NCBI GenBank assembly: GCA_964036665.1
Contig: OZ038529.1
Span: 19,602,060 to 19,666,059, forward strand
DNA length: 64,000 bases
From: Gordius sp. MW1
Lineage: Eukaryota; Nematomorpha; Gordioida; Gordea; Gordiidae
Reading direction: 5' to 3'
The position numbers and the translations under genes were made by a program. The notes under the pieces are model-generated. The model made no database searches. It was not told the DNA's origin and saw nothing but the letters and a program-made list of their open reading frames with translations. Below, in pieces: positions 25,701-38,597 of this stretch (positions are counted from its first letter, which is position 1; each line of letters opens with the position of its first letter).

Positions 25701-28700
25701 CTTATCGTAATAATTGTCATCTTCTTTTTTTACGTCCAAAGGCGTAAGCTTAGCCGCCGCCGTTCTAATTTTGGAAGTTTAAATAGGTGGAAATTTTAAA
25801 ACACAAAAAAACAATTAAATGCTTTTTTATAAATACTAATCATTTATTATTTTTATAACAAAAATTACATATTTTGTGAAGGTGAGATAAATAAATTAGG
25901 ATTAAGAATTGTAAATATTCGGAAAACATGGCTAGTGAATTATATTTGGTAATCCTTGATTTAAAGATAGAGCTCAAATTCGATAAATTACCTAACTTAT
26001 TATTAAGTGGAATTTCACTTAAATTTACAACACTAAATTAGCCAGAAAAATCCTAGAATCTCCCTATAAAAGAAACCTTGGAAACACACTTTTAAAGGAA
26101 ACACGAATATGTATAACACATAATACAGAGATAATTTGTAGGAAAAACCACTGAGAATGACCATATAAGTTAATACGTGTACCCATTGGGTTGAGTTTTG
26201 AGGGGTCGATTGGGTGGATATTTCTTTAATTCGTCGAAATCTATGGCATCTTGGTCGGCTTGAGCCTTAGCCTTTTCCGCTGCTCTTTCCACGTTAACGT
26301 CGGGCCCACTCTGGAGTAACTGAATAAAGAGGCAAAAAAAAACTAACATATATGATTTTTTAAATATTAACTTCCTGAAGTTATAAAGTTCAACAATAAA
26401 AAGACGAGAACATCATGCTAAAATTCAAAAAAATGTGAAATGAGTTGTCATCAAAACCTCTATTAAAAAATAATATACTAGTCGGTTTGCAACACACCCA
26501 CATTGAATGGCTTTTATTTAAAGAAAAGGAGACTATCAATGTGGGCGTGGCTCTTTTATGCACACCATATCATTCTAGCAGATCTAGTCAATAGTACTTC
26601 TTCTTATAGAACAAAATGATTAAAAACACAATTATTCGCATAAATTTCTCCAAATTTGAATTAAAAAATCTTAGCACCTTTCAAATTGTTTTAAACAATT
26701 TAACGATAATTTAAAATTAAATTTAGATAGCTGCTCATATATATAATATCAGATTAGGAACAATATGAATGTAAGTCCATTTGATTTACGTTGACAAAGT
26801 TACGCAAAAATTCATTAAAAAGTTGGAATGTATTTATTAGTAAGGTAGCCACCACGAATTATTAAAAAATAATAAGATCCACTCCACTCACATATATTTT
26901 TTTAACAAAATTGGAATATATGGATTTTTAATATATAAAAACATTCATCGAGCTTTAAACCTTCTTTAGTATTTAGAACCTTCACAATTTAAAGAACGCA
27001 AATAATAGTATAGGTCAGAGGTCAGTTCATTAAAAAATTTTGCCCAAACCCGGCTCGGTCCTATTCTATAACTAAGCTGCCGGCCCGAGCCCGACTGAAC
27101 CTTTCCAAGTGTTCGCCCGACCGTGCCCAAAATTTGCTCATCCCGATATTATGTTAAAGTATTCTGGCAGTTAATATCGTTATTTTTTAAACTATTTATT
27201 TTAGTTTTCAGATTTTTGGGAAAAAAACTAGGATTAACAAACATCGAACCTTCAAAGAAAAAAGTGGCAAAATAATGCACGTAAACAAAATGATACCTAA
27301 TTTAAAAATATCATTCACCCCAAATTGACCAAACCGTGTTATGATGCCCCCCCCCTAAAATTTATATTTACAAAAGTTGCTCGGCCCGGCAAGTTCGGGC
27401 AGCGGGCCGAGCTTTTCTGGTCACCGCTATATTTACTAATACATTCTATGTTACAGAGCAAGAGTCCCGAAGGTATGAACATTAATTCGATGTATGTATA
27501 CAAAAAGACCGGATATAATTCTAAAAAAACAATAGAGTGCACGAAAATGCATTACCCTTAGGGCGAGAGATAAAGAAATTCTGGCATCTTGATTACCCAT
27601 CAAAACGAGCGGGAATATATCTTCCTTTTCGTAATTAGGTTCCGCAAACATCTTCGCAATTTGATAATCCATGCTGCCCAAACTTTTTCCACTCTTCTCA
27701 TCTAACACCTGGTGAAAATAACAAATTTCAAATATAACATTTTAACCCCAATAAAAGGTGCAATTTATTTAATGTAATGTTTGAAAAGGATTGAAAAGTT
27801 CGTTATAGGTGTTTAAGAATTTATTAAAATGTCTGATAACGGCAAGAGATAAAACTTCCCTTTTTGCCTACGACAAAGTAAAATGACACCAAACAAAATG
27901 GAAGGAGTAAAAGTTTCGAAATAATCAAAATTGGAAAAACTCATAAATCACCTGTTTAATGTCTTCATTATGCATTATTCGAACACAGGTCAAAATTTAA
28001 CAATATTCCTAACTTGATATTTTTAAGCATTTTTAAAATTTTTGGTCGCTTTTAAAATTAGAAATTAGTATATTATCAAAACGATTAGGTAACCTCGATG
28101 TTTAAGCTTGAAACTTCTGGGTTATTGACGAGTATGGTAAAATTCTTTTCCCAAACCGGATTTTGAGTTTTAGGAATGGCTTCCGTCTTATACTTTTGAG
28201 ACCCACAAGTCACTACGGCGTAGGGGTTAGGCTCCGAGGCCGAGTTTTTAGGAAACTAATACCCAGAAATTTTGCGGTATATATGTTTAAGTGTGGACAA
28301 AGTAATCAAGTTAATGTATTTATTAAGAATCATAATTAGCAAAAAGTTCATGAATGATTTAAGGAAAAAGCCTTTAATATTATTAATTATTATTATTTAT
28401 TTTTCAAACATTTCTTTAAATGACCTCCTTCCCAAAATTATTTCTAATAAATGATTAGTAAAGTTAATTAACCACCAAACACGAATTGCAAAGTTTAGGA
28501 TCTACGGTGCGCGCTCAAACGCTGAAATTTAGGGGCAAACCTGTAACCTTTTCAATTAAAAAAAAACACGTCACCTTAAAAAAGTATTCAGGAAACTAAT
28601 ATAATATTTTATTTCTGATAATAATTAATGAAAATTAATTTTAAGCAATGATCATAATAAGTATAATATGCCTTCGCTGCTTCAACGGTCTATATAAATA

Positions 28701-31700
28701 AGAAAAAATAGGTCCTTCCAGTTAAATATCCCTAAGAATTTATTTGCCAACTTTGTAATATTTAACCACAGGCCACTTCGGGCATGTAGGTTATTAATCA
28801 CGAAGAAAGAATTGTTGCAAGCAATTGAACTTAACAAAAATTTCATTAATGTTCACTAAAGCCAAATATATAAATTTTTGAACTTTACATTAATGCAATG
28901 GTTGAAGAGCAAAGCTTACAGTTCCATCGTAAGACCGGTGTTACACTATGGAAGTGAAACATGGGCATTAAACATCACGGAAGAAAAGCTATTACAAGCC
29001 ACGGAGATGAGAATGATACGGAGGAGCTTGGGGTATACTAAGCTCGACCGTATGACGAATGACTGTCTCATGAGAAACATGGGTATTCAACCTATGGCGG
29101 ACATGATTAGCGAAAATCGGCTAAGATGGTATGGGCATATACCAAGAAGAGAGACGAATGATGTAAATCAAAAAGTACTGGACATGGAGGTACCGGGGAA
29201 GAGAGGAAGAGGACGACCCCGTGTCACGTGGAAAGGGCAAGTGGACAAAGTTATGAAAACCAAGAAGATCATCAAGACATCACTAACCCGATCAAGATGT
29301 AAGAAACTCATCAAAACAAATCCCACGACTGTGGGACTTGATAAAGAAGAAGAAACATGAGCGTAGCCGGGGGGGGGGGGGGGGCGGGGCGGCTGCCCCC
29401 TCTAAATTCAAAAATTTGTTACTATTTATTAGAATTATGGCTAAAATTTCTCAAAAAATGATCATTTTGCCTCTCCCTACATCATTTTTGGCCCCCTCTA
29501 ATCCAAATGCTGGCTAGGCTTATGAGAAGACATGAATGCACTATGCATTAGAATGGAGAGATTAAAAGAATACAAATATACTTACAGGGAGAGATTTAGC
29601 CGAATCCACAAATATAACCAGTAAACCGGCCGAAAGAGAGCCCCTGAGAGAAGATTGCATTTCTTTGATCATTACGAGCTCTTGTTGCATGATTTCGGGA
29701 CCGGCTATGACCGGGCTCAACCAGTCTAGCCTTAAATGAACGTCTCCGTGTTTGATATCTTCCAACTTGTAGGTCTTCATCAAAAATATTTGAAACATTT
29801 TTTAGAAAATTTTGGTCATAAATTAGGGGTTCATAAATAAATTATGACGAGCGGCTCTATTAAATTATCAAAGTAGATAGAAATCTTCCACTTAGTAAAC
29901 TTTTAATCATCGTTTACAAAAATTTATTATAATTAAAGTTTATTTTAAAGCATTAGCTACACACGCTAATAAAAATTAAAATTTTGATGAATCAGTCATT
30001 AAAAAATGTTATTGACCATTTTTTTAATAAATACACAAAATTTGAAAAAATCAGAAATCGGTAAGTAAATTGAGAAATACTCATGTAAATTAATTTATAT
30101 GATAATAGATAGGTAGCGGGGAAAGTTATAGTACACAAAAAATTTAAAATTAATACCGAATCAATCGTTCCATTTTTCATGACGGAATCAATGTCAAGCT
30201 CAACTCTGCAATAGTTCAAAAAAGATAAATTGTTAAAGATTAATGTTTAATAATTTTGAAAAACTTTTCATAGAAATTTGCTATATTTCTATCATCTGCC
30301 ATTAAATACAGTTGATTTAAAAGGAATAGTAAAGCATATTCGAGGAATTATTCACAATCATTATTTAAATCATGAAAAAATTTTCGAAAAACTTTGAAAG
30401 CAATATGGTAACTTAATGGAATAAATTATACTTTGCAGTAAAGAGTTTTAAACTCAGTTAACATTACCGGCCCAAGAAGTCGTCTTTGTTAGATTCATCA
30501 TGATCCAACAATGTTACTTCCAACCTTTGCCCATAAGGCTCGTCTACAATTGCCTACCAACATATTTTTTAATACAGAAACTTATCTCCATATTAATAGT
30601 GTCTTAGTATAAATTGATAATAAAAAGTTATTATAAAACTCATATATTTACGAAAAAAATAACGCAAGTTTTTAAAATGTTTTCCAAAAATAGTCATTTA
30701 CGATTCTCGTATGTCACTGGCGCATATTTTGTAGCAGTTTGAACAATCAATGCTAATGAATGCATACAATACTAAATGGTCGTTATTGACGTCTAAAATA
30801 CACCAATTACATTTTTAGTCAAATCTCTATAAAAAATGTTTTTTGGAAATTCCTGCATTAAATTTCAAGATTCAAGTCTAATTTTATGAGAAGAAATGGG
30901 GAATCTCAAAAATAACCTCAAAAACTTCGTTCCAAACCGGGTTGAGATTGTTATCGATGATCGTAGTTTTGAATTCTTGAGCACCAACTTCATAAAATAG
31001 AGAAAAAATTGAAATGTCACCTATGTTAAATATGAATAATATCATCATCGTTAGTAAATATGTGTTTGTAGTGCTGTAATTATATAAAATTCTGGTTACT
31101 TCGGTTGCATAAACTGTAGCGTAGCTTAATGTCAAAATTTAGCCCCTACCCACCTCCAGTGTTGTAAACCGGCTGGGTTTTGCTTGGTCTTGGTTTAATT
31201 CGACTAAACATAAATAGGTCAAAGATTATTTGGTCCGTTATTCTTGGTCAACCTCTAAGCTTAGTCGAAATTTGAAAACCGGCCCGAAGACGACCGTTAA
31301 CTTTAGTTGAACCAAGGTCGGCCAAACAAAACCCAGCCGTTTTTACAACACTACCCACCTCCTTCTTCAATCTTAATTAGTTGACAAATAAACATAATTT
31401 TTTATGGTCAACTTTCTAACACTAATTTAACTTTCATAATGTATTAAATAATTGTTTTATATCTATCTATATATCCTTGACGGATAAGGGAAATATAAAT
31501 ATTATACCGTATGATGTCAAATGTTTTACTTCCGTAAATTACAAAAAAATGATTAAAAAATCCATACAAAAAACAATTACAACACATGTTTTACCATAAA
31601 TTTTAGCGAAGGGATCCGATTTTCCTTTTCCAATCAACTTGATATCGGCACTAATTAGGTTGTGAGCCGAAAAAACTGTTATTCTGATAACACCCTAACA

Positions 31701-34700
31701 ATAATAAAAACAAACTGCTAATATTCCCTGAACGTAACTATAATTTCGTATACATTTTTTTTGACATAAGAACAGATTGGGAATGGAGGGAGACTGCGAT
31801 TTTTTTATAAACATATGATTTTTTATTATAATTATTTTGTTACAAATAAAATAAATTTATATTATGTTAAGAAAATAAAAATAGGCTTTACCTTTTTTGA
31901 TACGTCAAAAATTTTCAATTTAGTTTTGGTCAGAGACGTTAAATATTTATATTACCCTCACATCTTCCTAGGGTAGTAATAAGGAATTTTTAAAAAATAC
32001 TGTCTTTATTAAGCTTTGTAAAATAATTTATGTTATAAAATAATTGACGTACATTATAATATATTCTTAGAATATTTTTTGATAAAACAAAATCCTAATA
32101 TGCAATTTTAAATATTGTAAATTGATAAAATTTATAATCTCGTTCAAGCTACTATATAACAGTGTATCTTATAAATAAATGAATAATGTCAAATTTTATA
32201 AAAGTTTTAGGCAAAAACTTACGTGGGGAACGCAAAACTTTATGGACTTCGCGTCGAGTTCTTTAGAAAGTATAATACCGATCTTGTTGGGCAAAACGAG
32301 CATGCTAGCTAGTATATCTTGAGACACTTTTCGTATCAAATCTCTGCAACCCATATAAATACCAAAGTTAACATTTTGCTAAAATGTCCCGGTAAAAATT
32401 CCGAGCATCATTTACAAATGTTTTGAGTTTATAATAGAAAATAAATATTATTTTGAACTTGTTCGATTGAGTACATTATAAAAAAGCCAAATATATGCCC
32501 TATATCTTACACACTTATTGTCCTAATTTTTGCTTCGCATCGCTTCGTGCACATCATAGAGCCCCCGCTTAATGATTTTTGCAGTTAACAAAATGATCTC
32601 TTAAAGTACTAGTGGATTTATAACATCGAAATTAGGATGATATCCAATAAACTACTATTACCATTGATTTAGTCCTTATCTCTAATTTTATCGAAATACC
32701 ACTTATGCACTGTAAAACCACTATCGTTAAATCGCAATAAATCCTGCGCTGACAACAAGCATTTTCAAAGAATCAAAACTTGAGAAAATTAGAGGCAAAA
32801 TCAAACAGCGGTCATTCCTAAATTTCAGACATAAAATTTTCGTCCTAATAGCAGTTTTCCATTATATACAAACAAGTACAGGACACTGCGGGTCAAGACG
32901 CGACACTTAAAAAAATAGCAAAATTACGAAAGTCCTGGAACATCCAAGGCGTTAGCGAGATTAGTGAGGTTAAAATCAATGGCGGGGGTATTGAGGAAAA
33001 ACACTTTAACAGCCCCTACGAATGGGATTTGCGGGATGAGAGGCTTAATGTGCGCCCTGATCATGCCGTGCAATTCGACGTCTTTCACTCCCGATTTGAT
33101 GTTGTTCAGGTTAATGGTAAATTGACAATCACCCGCATAACTATGGAAAACTTAAAGATTTATATCTATATTACGTAAAAACCATAAAATTACATCTAAA
33201 TTTGTTGCAAATATAATTGCTATTTCATCAAGAACAACACCTACAATTTAGTCTCGGGGCGTGCCAGGCTTATAATCTAAAATTCTAAAACGTTTTCGGG
33301 GTTGAGAAGAACATACAATTTATTCCAAGATATAATTCTTTACTAGTAGAATCAAAAAAAATTACATCTTATTTTATATTTTATAAGGTTTTTAGTTGAT
33401 TTAGTGTTGAGATCATATAAAAAAATTAATGAAATTTTGCTTAAAATATAAATATAAAAGCTTTCAAGAAGCTGGAAGTTTAAGTGAGGGATGTGACTTT
33501 TATCGCAGGTCTAGACTCCTAAATTGGAATAACATCAACCCAATTATTGAAAGAGTAGCGGTTTTCAAAGTTATAAAACTTTTCCGTATTAAATTAAAAT
33601 TCATACAACTTATATGCCTTTCCAAAATTTAAAAAAATATATTATTCTCAAGATTTGTAAAAATGACGTAATATTTTCAAAAATATATAAATTATTTCGG
33701 ATGTTCTAATGAATTTTTTACCAAATAATAGTAAGCAATATTAAAGTATATTAGTTCAATTTGGATGAGGGAGGGGGACCTTACAAAATTTCCATATCAA
33801 TGATAATTTCGTCGCGATTTAAACGGTCCTGGTAAACCTTGATTCCCCCTATCCGACAAGGCTATATGAATGAATGAATCGGTTAAATGCCAAAAAATTG
33901 AATCCGCCACAACTGGCGAAATGCACAACTGGAGAAAAGTCAACTTTATTTATACTCCTCACTTAAAAGTTTAAGAATAAATTAAATAATATTCATTATT
34001 CTATTATGAATAGGATGCCATTCATCCTTATTATCTTACATGAAGCAGAACACAATAATTGCAAGTCTTAATTGTACAAGAATAATATTAATACTGAAAA
34101 AAGTAAGGATTTAGCGATAATATAATATGTAATTTAACTTTAAATTATTTGACCCATTCCTCGCCGCATTTGTTCAATATTTGCTAAAAATATTATAAAG
34201 TTTCGCCACATGTGCAGTTCGCCAGTTGTGCAGGAGCGGGAAAAAAATTAATTGAATGAATGAATGTTGACCTGATCCCCAACGTCGATGGTTTCGAAAT
34301 AGAATGATTTTACGATGCCGGGCACAACCTCGCGCACTTTTGGTTCGATTTGTTCTTTGATCATCGTTTTAACGTAGCGATTTATGAAAGGCCACATTTG
34401 TAGTATAATCTACAAGTCAAAAATTAATTGAAATTTTTTTTTTTAATTCTATTAAGTTTTAAAATTTTAAGTAATATTTAATTAAGAAAGATAAAGACCG
34501 TGCTAGGGTCATGAGCCTTTCGATTAGCAAATTCTACAATGTAAAATGGTATTACAACATTACTTATAAGCATGGGCGTAGCCAGCATTGGGGTTAGAGG
34601 GGGGCAATAATGGCTGAGGGAGGGGCAAAATCATCATAGTTTGCAATTTTAGCCATAATTTTAATTAATTTCAACCAATTTTTAGATTTGGAAGGGGGCA

Positions 34701-37700
34701 GCCGCCCCTCCCTGCCCTCCCCTTAGCGACGCCCATGCTTATAAGTAGGGTAATTTTAGAAAATGTGACAAATTTTAGGTCAAATTTCAGAAAGTTCGTG
34801 TATAAAATAAAGCGTGTCTATTCATATTTATAAACAAAAAAAACCCATGAATTCTTCCGATTTCTCTGCCTCAATTATGCCACGCGTGCACCAAAAGCTT
34901 CACCTAACTTTAAATTTAAAAAAAAGTTTTTTACAACAACACTAATGTTCTGCGCGATTATAGGTCTGAAAGATAACAAATAGGCAATTATCGATCAGTT
35001 TTATAGAAGATTTCCTTTTTTTCTTTACCTAGAAATAATTAAGATCCATGATCGTTTGTACGCTTAGGCTTATACAGTCAAAACCGTTTAATTGCATAGC
35101 CTCAGGCCTGATAAAAAAATTCGCTATTAACCGATATTTCGCGATTAAACGGTGGAAATAAAAATATATGTACATTATATTATATTCATTTCTCACGCTT
35201 CGCAATAAAACGATATTTCATACAATTATCTGGTTGATTCAAGGACTCGAAAATGTTTGTGAATATCTGATATTGTACTATTAAGCGATTTGTCAATAAA
35301 CGATGTGTTTGTTATTTGTTAATATTATCGTTTAAAAAAACAAAATGGCGGTTAACTTCGCGATTAAAAGATTTTCGCGATAATCCGATTTGCGATTAAG
35401 AAGTTTCGACTGTACTGTCTACTTTTATTAAAAAAATTTTAAAAATATTTAGGACAAGCACGTGCCACCTTAAAGATATACATTTAAGAGATGCATGCGT
35501 ATTTAATGAGTAATGATTTCAAATCACTTCATTGTAATATAAAAATTAACAGATATTGTTTATTAATATTGCATTTTTTCCTTTATTTTTAACCCTTTAG
35601 GCAAAATCCCGCTTGAAAAATGTAAATATTCATAACAAAAATTTTATCTATAAAGTAAACTATGTTTATAAATTTTAGTTTCGTATGGGGGAACTAATAA
35701 GGGAATTTTAATATGGTCAAACAAAAAACCAAATCTAGATGGATTCTAGTTTTATTATTCATCATATCTAGTCCTAAAAAACAATTTTAATTTGTTAGAT
35801 GATAGCGTTATTGATCATACATTTTGGGCGTCGCACAAAAAAAAACTTGGCATTTCAACGTCAACACTAAAAACTGGCTCATCGATTCATTGATAGGCCT
35901 GTTAGTTATTTATTGATTCACCTGCGTTCAACTCGGTGCGCATAATTGAAGCTATATTTTGAGGCAATCTCAATTTGGTCTTTAAGCAAGTTTATTCAAA
36001 ATGTTTGTCCTATATGAGCACAAATAAACTCGATTATTAAAATTTATTTAAATTTTTTTTCCCAAACAACCAAAAATGTATCTTAAGACTTTTGTTAATG
36101 CAGTAATAAATATACGTAATTGATTGCAAAATTTCTAGCTCTATTGCTCTAACTTATTAAAGTCAAAATAGCTGTTAATATATAATAGCGTTGTAAAAAT
36201 GCGGGTTTAGTTTGGTCGACCTTTAATTTAGTCGACTTAACATATACTGGCTCATTTCATTTTTCTTTAAAAATAACTTTATTTGATCCAAACTAATTAT
36301 TACGGAAAACTTAAAAATATTAAAATGTTTACTTGGAGGCCCAAAACTTTTGTCTGTTTATGTTTAGTCGATTAAAACGAAAGGTCGACCAAACCCCAGC
36401 CGTTTTTACAACACTAATATACAACATGAAGATTTAGATTAAACAAAACATATTTGTATACCAGTACCACAAATAGGAAATGAGGGACAAAAATAATCTA
36501 TGAGCAATAAGGGTTTCTTTCAAAAATGGAAGGGGGGGGGGTGGAATACCCAAGAATTCCATATACCCCTTCGGATTTGGAGAAAAACCAAAAAATTTAA
36601 ATGTGTAATGAAAATTTTATTGAAATAATTTCAAAATTTTTTGTCCCTATTTATAAGTTATAACTAAACCTTTCTTTCAATTTAAAACAACTCTATAAAG
36701 ATGTGAAAATTTTATTTTTGAACAACAATATATAATCATCAAGGTAATTTACCTTGTTTACCCACTCCGCTTTCTCGACGTCAGGAAAGAAAACCTAGAA
36801 AATAAAAAAAACATATAATTTTGATGAAAAAATTAACAAATAATGGCATAAAATATTTTGAAAATTTTCGAATATCTCTATCTATAATATTAGATTTCGA
36901 ACTTACAGTGTTTACCCCCCCCCCCCCCAAATAAAATGAACCGCTAGGATTTTTTTATGAATGGTAATCGAAGCAAAATTCTCAAACACCCATTCAAAAA
37001 CACATTTTTAGGCCTTTAATTTCACAAAAACTTTACAAACACAAGCTTTTAAATTTTCTAAATTCCAAACAAGATTCAATATATTTTGCACTGAGCTAAA
37101 GAAAACAAAATTTTTTTAAAAAATTTACAATTTTCAACACAACAGCAATCATTTTCACTCATTCTCTCTCTCTCTCAAAATCCCCAAAATGTATATTAAT
37201 AAGTTATTAGCAAACTTCAATATAAATCACATTACAGAACTGCAAAATCACATTTTTTGAACCCGAACCCGATAATTTTTTTTAAATGTTTAACCCGAAC
37301 CCGAAACTTTTTTTTACATTTTTAACCCGAACCCGACCCAGAGACATTTCAAAATTTTCAACCAGAACCCCGAAAGCATTTTTTTCAACTCGAACCCGAC
37401 CCGGGTCTAGGTTTCTAATTCACGTACCCAACTGGGGAGGTCGCCAAGCCTAGCGGCGATTTCTTTCTTTTCGGTCGGAGCAGACCTTATGCGTCCTATG
37501 TACTGCCTAGATTCCTTCCCTATTCTCCAACGTTCTCGCGCCACCCATAGGATAGAGGCGAGGAGGAGCCAAACGGGACTGAAACCCCACCAACCCAGCA
37601 TGAAAGTTAAGCCTAACACGGCTATACCCTTCAGGTAAGAGATGGCAACTCGAAAGGCGTCCAATTTCATGATGGAGAATGGTGGCAACTCTATTTTGGG

Positions 37701-37850
37701 CAAGTCCGTAGGGGCTTCTTCTGGCTTGGGTGGATCATTCTTACCACTAACGTCGATCCATTTCGTATTGTCTAATCGCGTGGAGCACAAACAATGATAT
37801 TTATTAATTTCGAAATGTAGCTTTATTAATTTATGAGGAGTCCTAATCAT
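22740..37850 (-). CDS. ESYT: Extended synaptotagmin (E-Syt)
   Basis: ER membrane protein that tethers ER to plasma membrane and moves lipids; acts at contact sites. I joined 20 exons: 37850-37428, 36794-36753, 34409-34272, 33861-33785, 33140-32928, 32343-32223, 31694-31595, 30987-30917, 30553-30468, 30205-30157, 29765-29586, 28255-28094, 27708-27556, 26319-26183, 25764-25435, 24824-24750, 24383-24249, 23969-23867, 23096-23047, 22812-22740. All have GT-AG borders and agreeing phases; total 2718 nt, 905 aa. Order: hydrophobic hairpin (LGLTFMLGWWGFSPVWLLLA), then LPSW-VFFPDVEKAEWVNK, SMP domain (IILQMWPFINRYVK to DVPGLSDLI), C2A (GKSDPFAKIY, NPVWNEVFE), C2B (NPVWEKNFT), a Pro-rich linker, C2C (ADPYVKLEL, NPTFNEKFEW). 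The family pattern fits throughout. The N-terminus is unsure: the ATG at 37850 is made by a MITE end, and an acceptor at 37773-37772 suggests further 5' exons. Confidence 0.93.
27005..27145. repeat. GC-rich dispersed repeat, second copy
   Basis: AAACCCGGCTCGG ... GGCCCGAGCCCGACTGAACC resembles the block at 7790-7985 and sits in an E-Syt intron. A related GGCCCGGCAAGTTCGGGC stretch follows at 27383-27412. Non-coding. Confidence 0.45.
28895..29358 (+). mobile_element. 3' fragment of an RTE-like non-LTR retrotransposon
   Basis: It encodes only the C-terminal end of a LINE reverse transcriptase ORF: SIVRPVLHYGSETWAL, EMRMIRRSLGY, ENRLRWYGHI and a basic RGRGRPRVTWKGQ region, then a (GAA)n-like tail. 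The N-terminal polymerase and endonuclease are absent, as is usual for 5'-truncated LINEs. It lies in an E-Syt intron, antisense to the gene. A MITE is inserted into its tail at 29356. Confidence 0.85.
29356..29524. mobile_element. CATGGGCGTAGCC-family MITE in the LINE tail
   Basis: Ends CATGAGCGTAGCC and GGCTAGGCTTATG, with a long G tract inside the left end. The flanks AGAAGAAA (29348-29355) and AGAAGACA (29525-29532) match at 7 of 8 bases, fitting an 8-bp hAT-type target duplication. Nested insertion: LINE first, MITE later. Confidence 0.8.
31158..31352. mobile_element. AGTGTTGTAAA-family MITE with 10-bp target duplication, copy 1
   Basis: Inverted ends AGTGTTGTAAACCGGCTGGG and CCCAGCCGTTTTTACAACACT enclose ~195 bp without an ORF. 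ACCCACCTCC occurs exactly on both sides (31148-31157 and 31353-31362), a 10-bp duplication. Duplications of 9-11 bp are typical of Mutator-like elements. It lies in an E-Syt intron. Confidence 0.85.
34571..34737. mobile_element. CATGGGCGTAGCC-family MITE with perfect 8-bp target duplication
   Basis: Starts CATGGGCGTAGCCAGC and ends GCGACGCCCATG; inside are GGGGGCAATAATGG-like and GGGGGCAGCCGCCCC blocks common to the family. CTTATAAG flanks both sides exactly (34563-34570, 34738-34745). It is the best reference copy for assigning the family to hAT. Located in an E-Syt intron. Confidence 0.9.
35075..35412. mobile_element. pogo/Tc1-mariner-type MITE with TA duplication
   Basis: Left end CAGTCAAAACCGTTTAATTG and right end GATTAAGAAGTTTCGACTG are inverted copies flanked by TA on each side. 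The interior repeats GCGATTAAACGG/AACGATATTTC-like words several times. There is no transposase. Ends of the form CAGTcgAAaCCgtTTAA are usual in pogo/Tigger-like elements. E-Syt intron. Confidence 0.75.
36187..36415. mobile_element. AGTGTTGTAAA-family MITE, copy 2
   Basis: Ends AGCGTTGTAAAAATGCGGG and CCCAGCCGTTTTTACAACACT. Flanks AATATATAAT (36177-36186) and AATATACAAC (36416-36425) match at 8 of 10 positions, consistent with an aged 10-bp target duplication as in copy 1. E-Syt intron. Confidence 0.75.
37250..37410. repeat. Short tandem repeat of ACCCGAACCCGA type
   Basis: Several irregular ~40-bp units, each with a T-rich stretch followed by AACCCGAACCCGA, lie directly after (minus strand) the first recognised coding exon of E-Syt. 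Non-coding. Confidence 0.6.
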
Positions 37851-38016
37851 AGGCGTAGCCAGGGGGCGGGAGCATAGAGGGGCGGCGGTCCCCCTCTAAA
37901 TCCAAAAATTTGTTGAAATTTATTAAAATTATGGCCAAAATTTCAAAAAATTATCATTTTACCCCTCCCTAAATTATTATTGCCACCCACTAATCCCAAT
38001 GTTGGCTACGCCCATG
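37848..38016. mobile_element. CATGGGCGTAGCC-family MITE abutting the E-Syt N-terminal exon
   Basis: Starts CATAGGCGTAGCCAGG and ends GGCTACGCCCATG. AGTCCTAAT precedes the left end and recurs two bases after the right end, so a duplication is visible but offset. The CAT at the left end reads ATG on the minus strand and is the apparent first codon of the E-Syt ORF. Confidence 0.85.
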
Positions 38017-38431
38017 AGAGTCCTAATATCTCTCTGTTCCCCGCAACTCAAAAAATATGTGAGTCCCACAAACAGATTGTAAGGTTAATTAACGAATGAA
38101 ATTGATAATAAGATAAGGTAAAATTAGAAACTTCAGGACATGCAATTTTTGATTTCAAAATAAATCTGAATGAAGCTACCATAAATTGCAGAGCAATCAA
38201 TAAATTTGACTCCCAAAACATATATTTAACCCGAATCAATTTAAAAAGATTATGGGCAAAAATATCAAAATAAATTTGATCAGTTATAATTTAGCATTAA
38301 AAAGAGTCTAGAATTTATAATAGGAAAGTTAGAGCCTTTTAGGCAGGACGTCAATTTAGTGTCCAGTTAGGCGAATAAAATCAAAATAATTGCTCCAATC
38401 AGGGTCTTGTTCGAATATATAATAGGGTTGT

Positions 38432-38597
38432 GCTGGGCGTAGGCAGGATTGGAATTATAAGGGGAGCCAATTATAATTTAGGAGGGGCAAAATGATAATT
38501 TTTAGTAATTTTAGTCATAAATATATTAAATTTTAAAGATTTTCTTGATTTAGAGGGAGGCAGCCGCTCCTCCCTGCCTCCCCCTGGCTACGCCCAT
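38432..38597. mobile_element. CATGGGCGTAGCC-family MITE
   Basis: Left end GCTGGGCGTAGGCAGG, right end CCTGGCTACGCCCAT, with the family's internal GGAGGGGCAAAATGATAATT and GGCAGCCGCTCCTCCC blocks. No intact target duplication. Confidence 0.75.
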
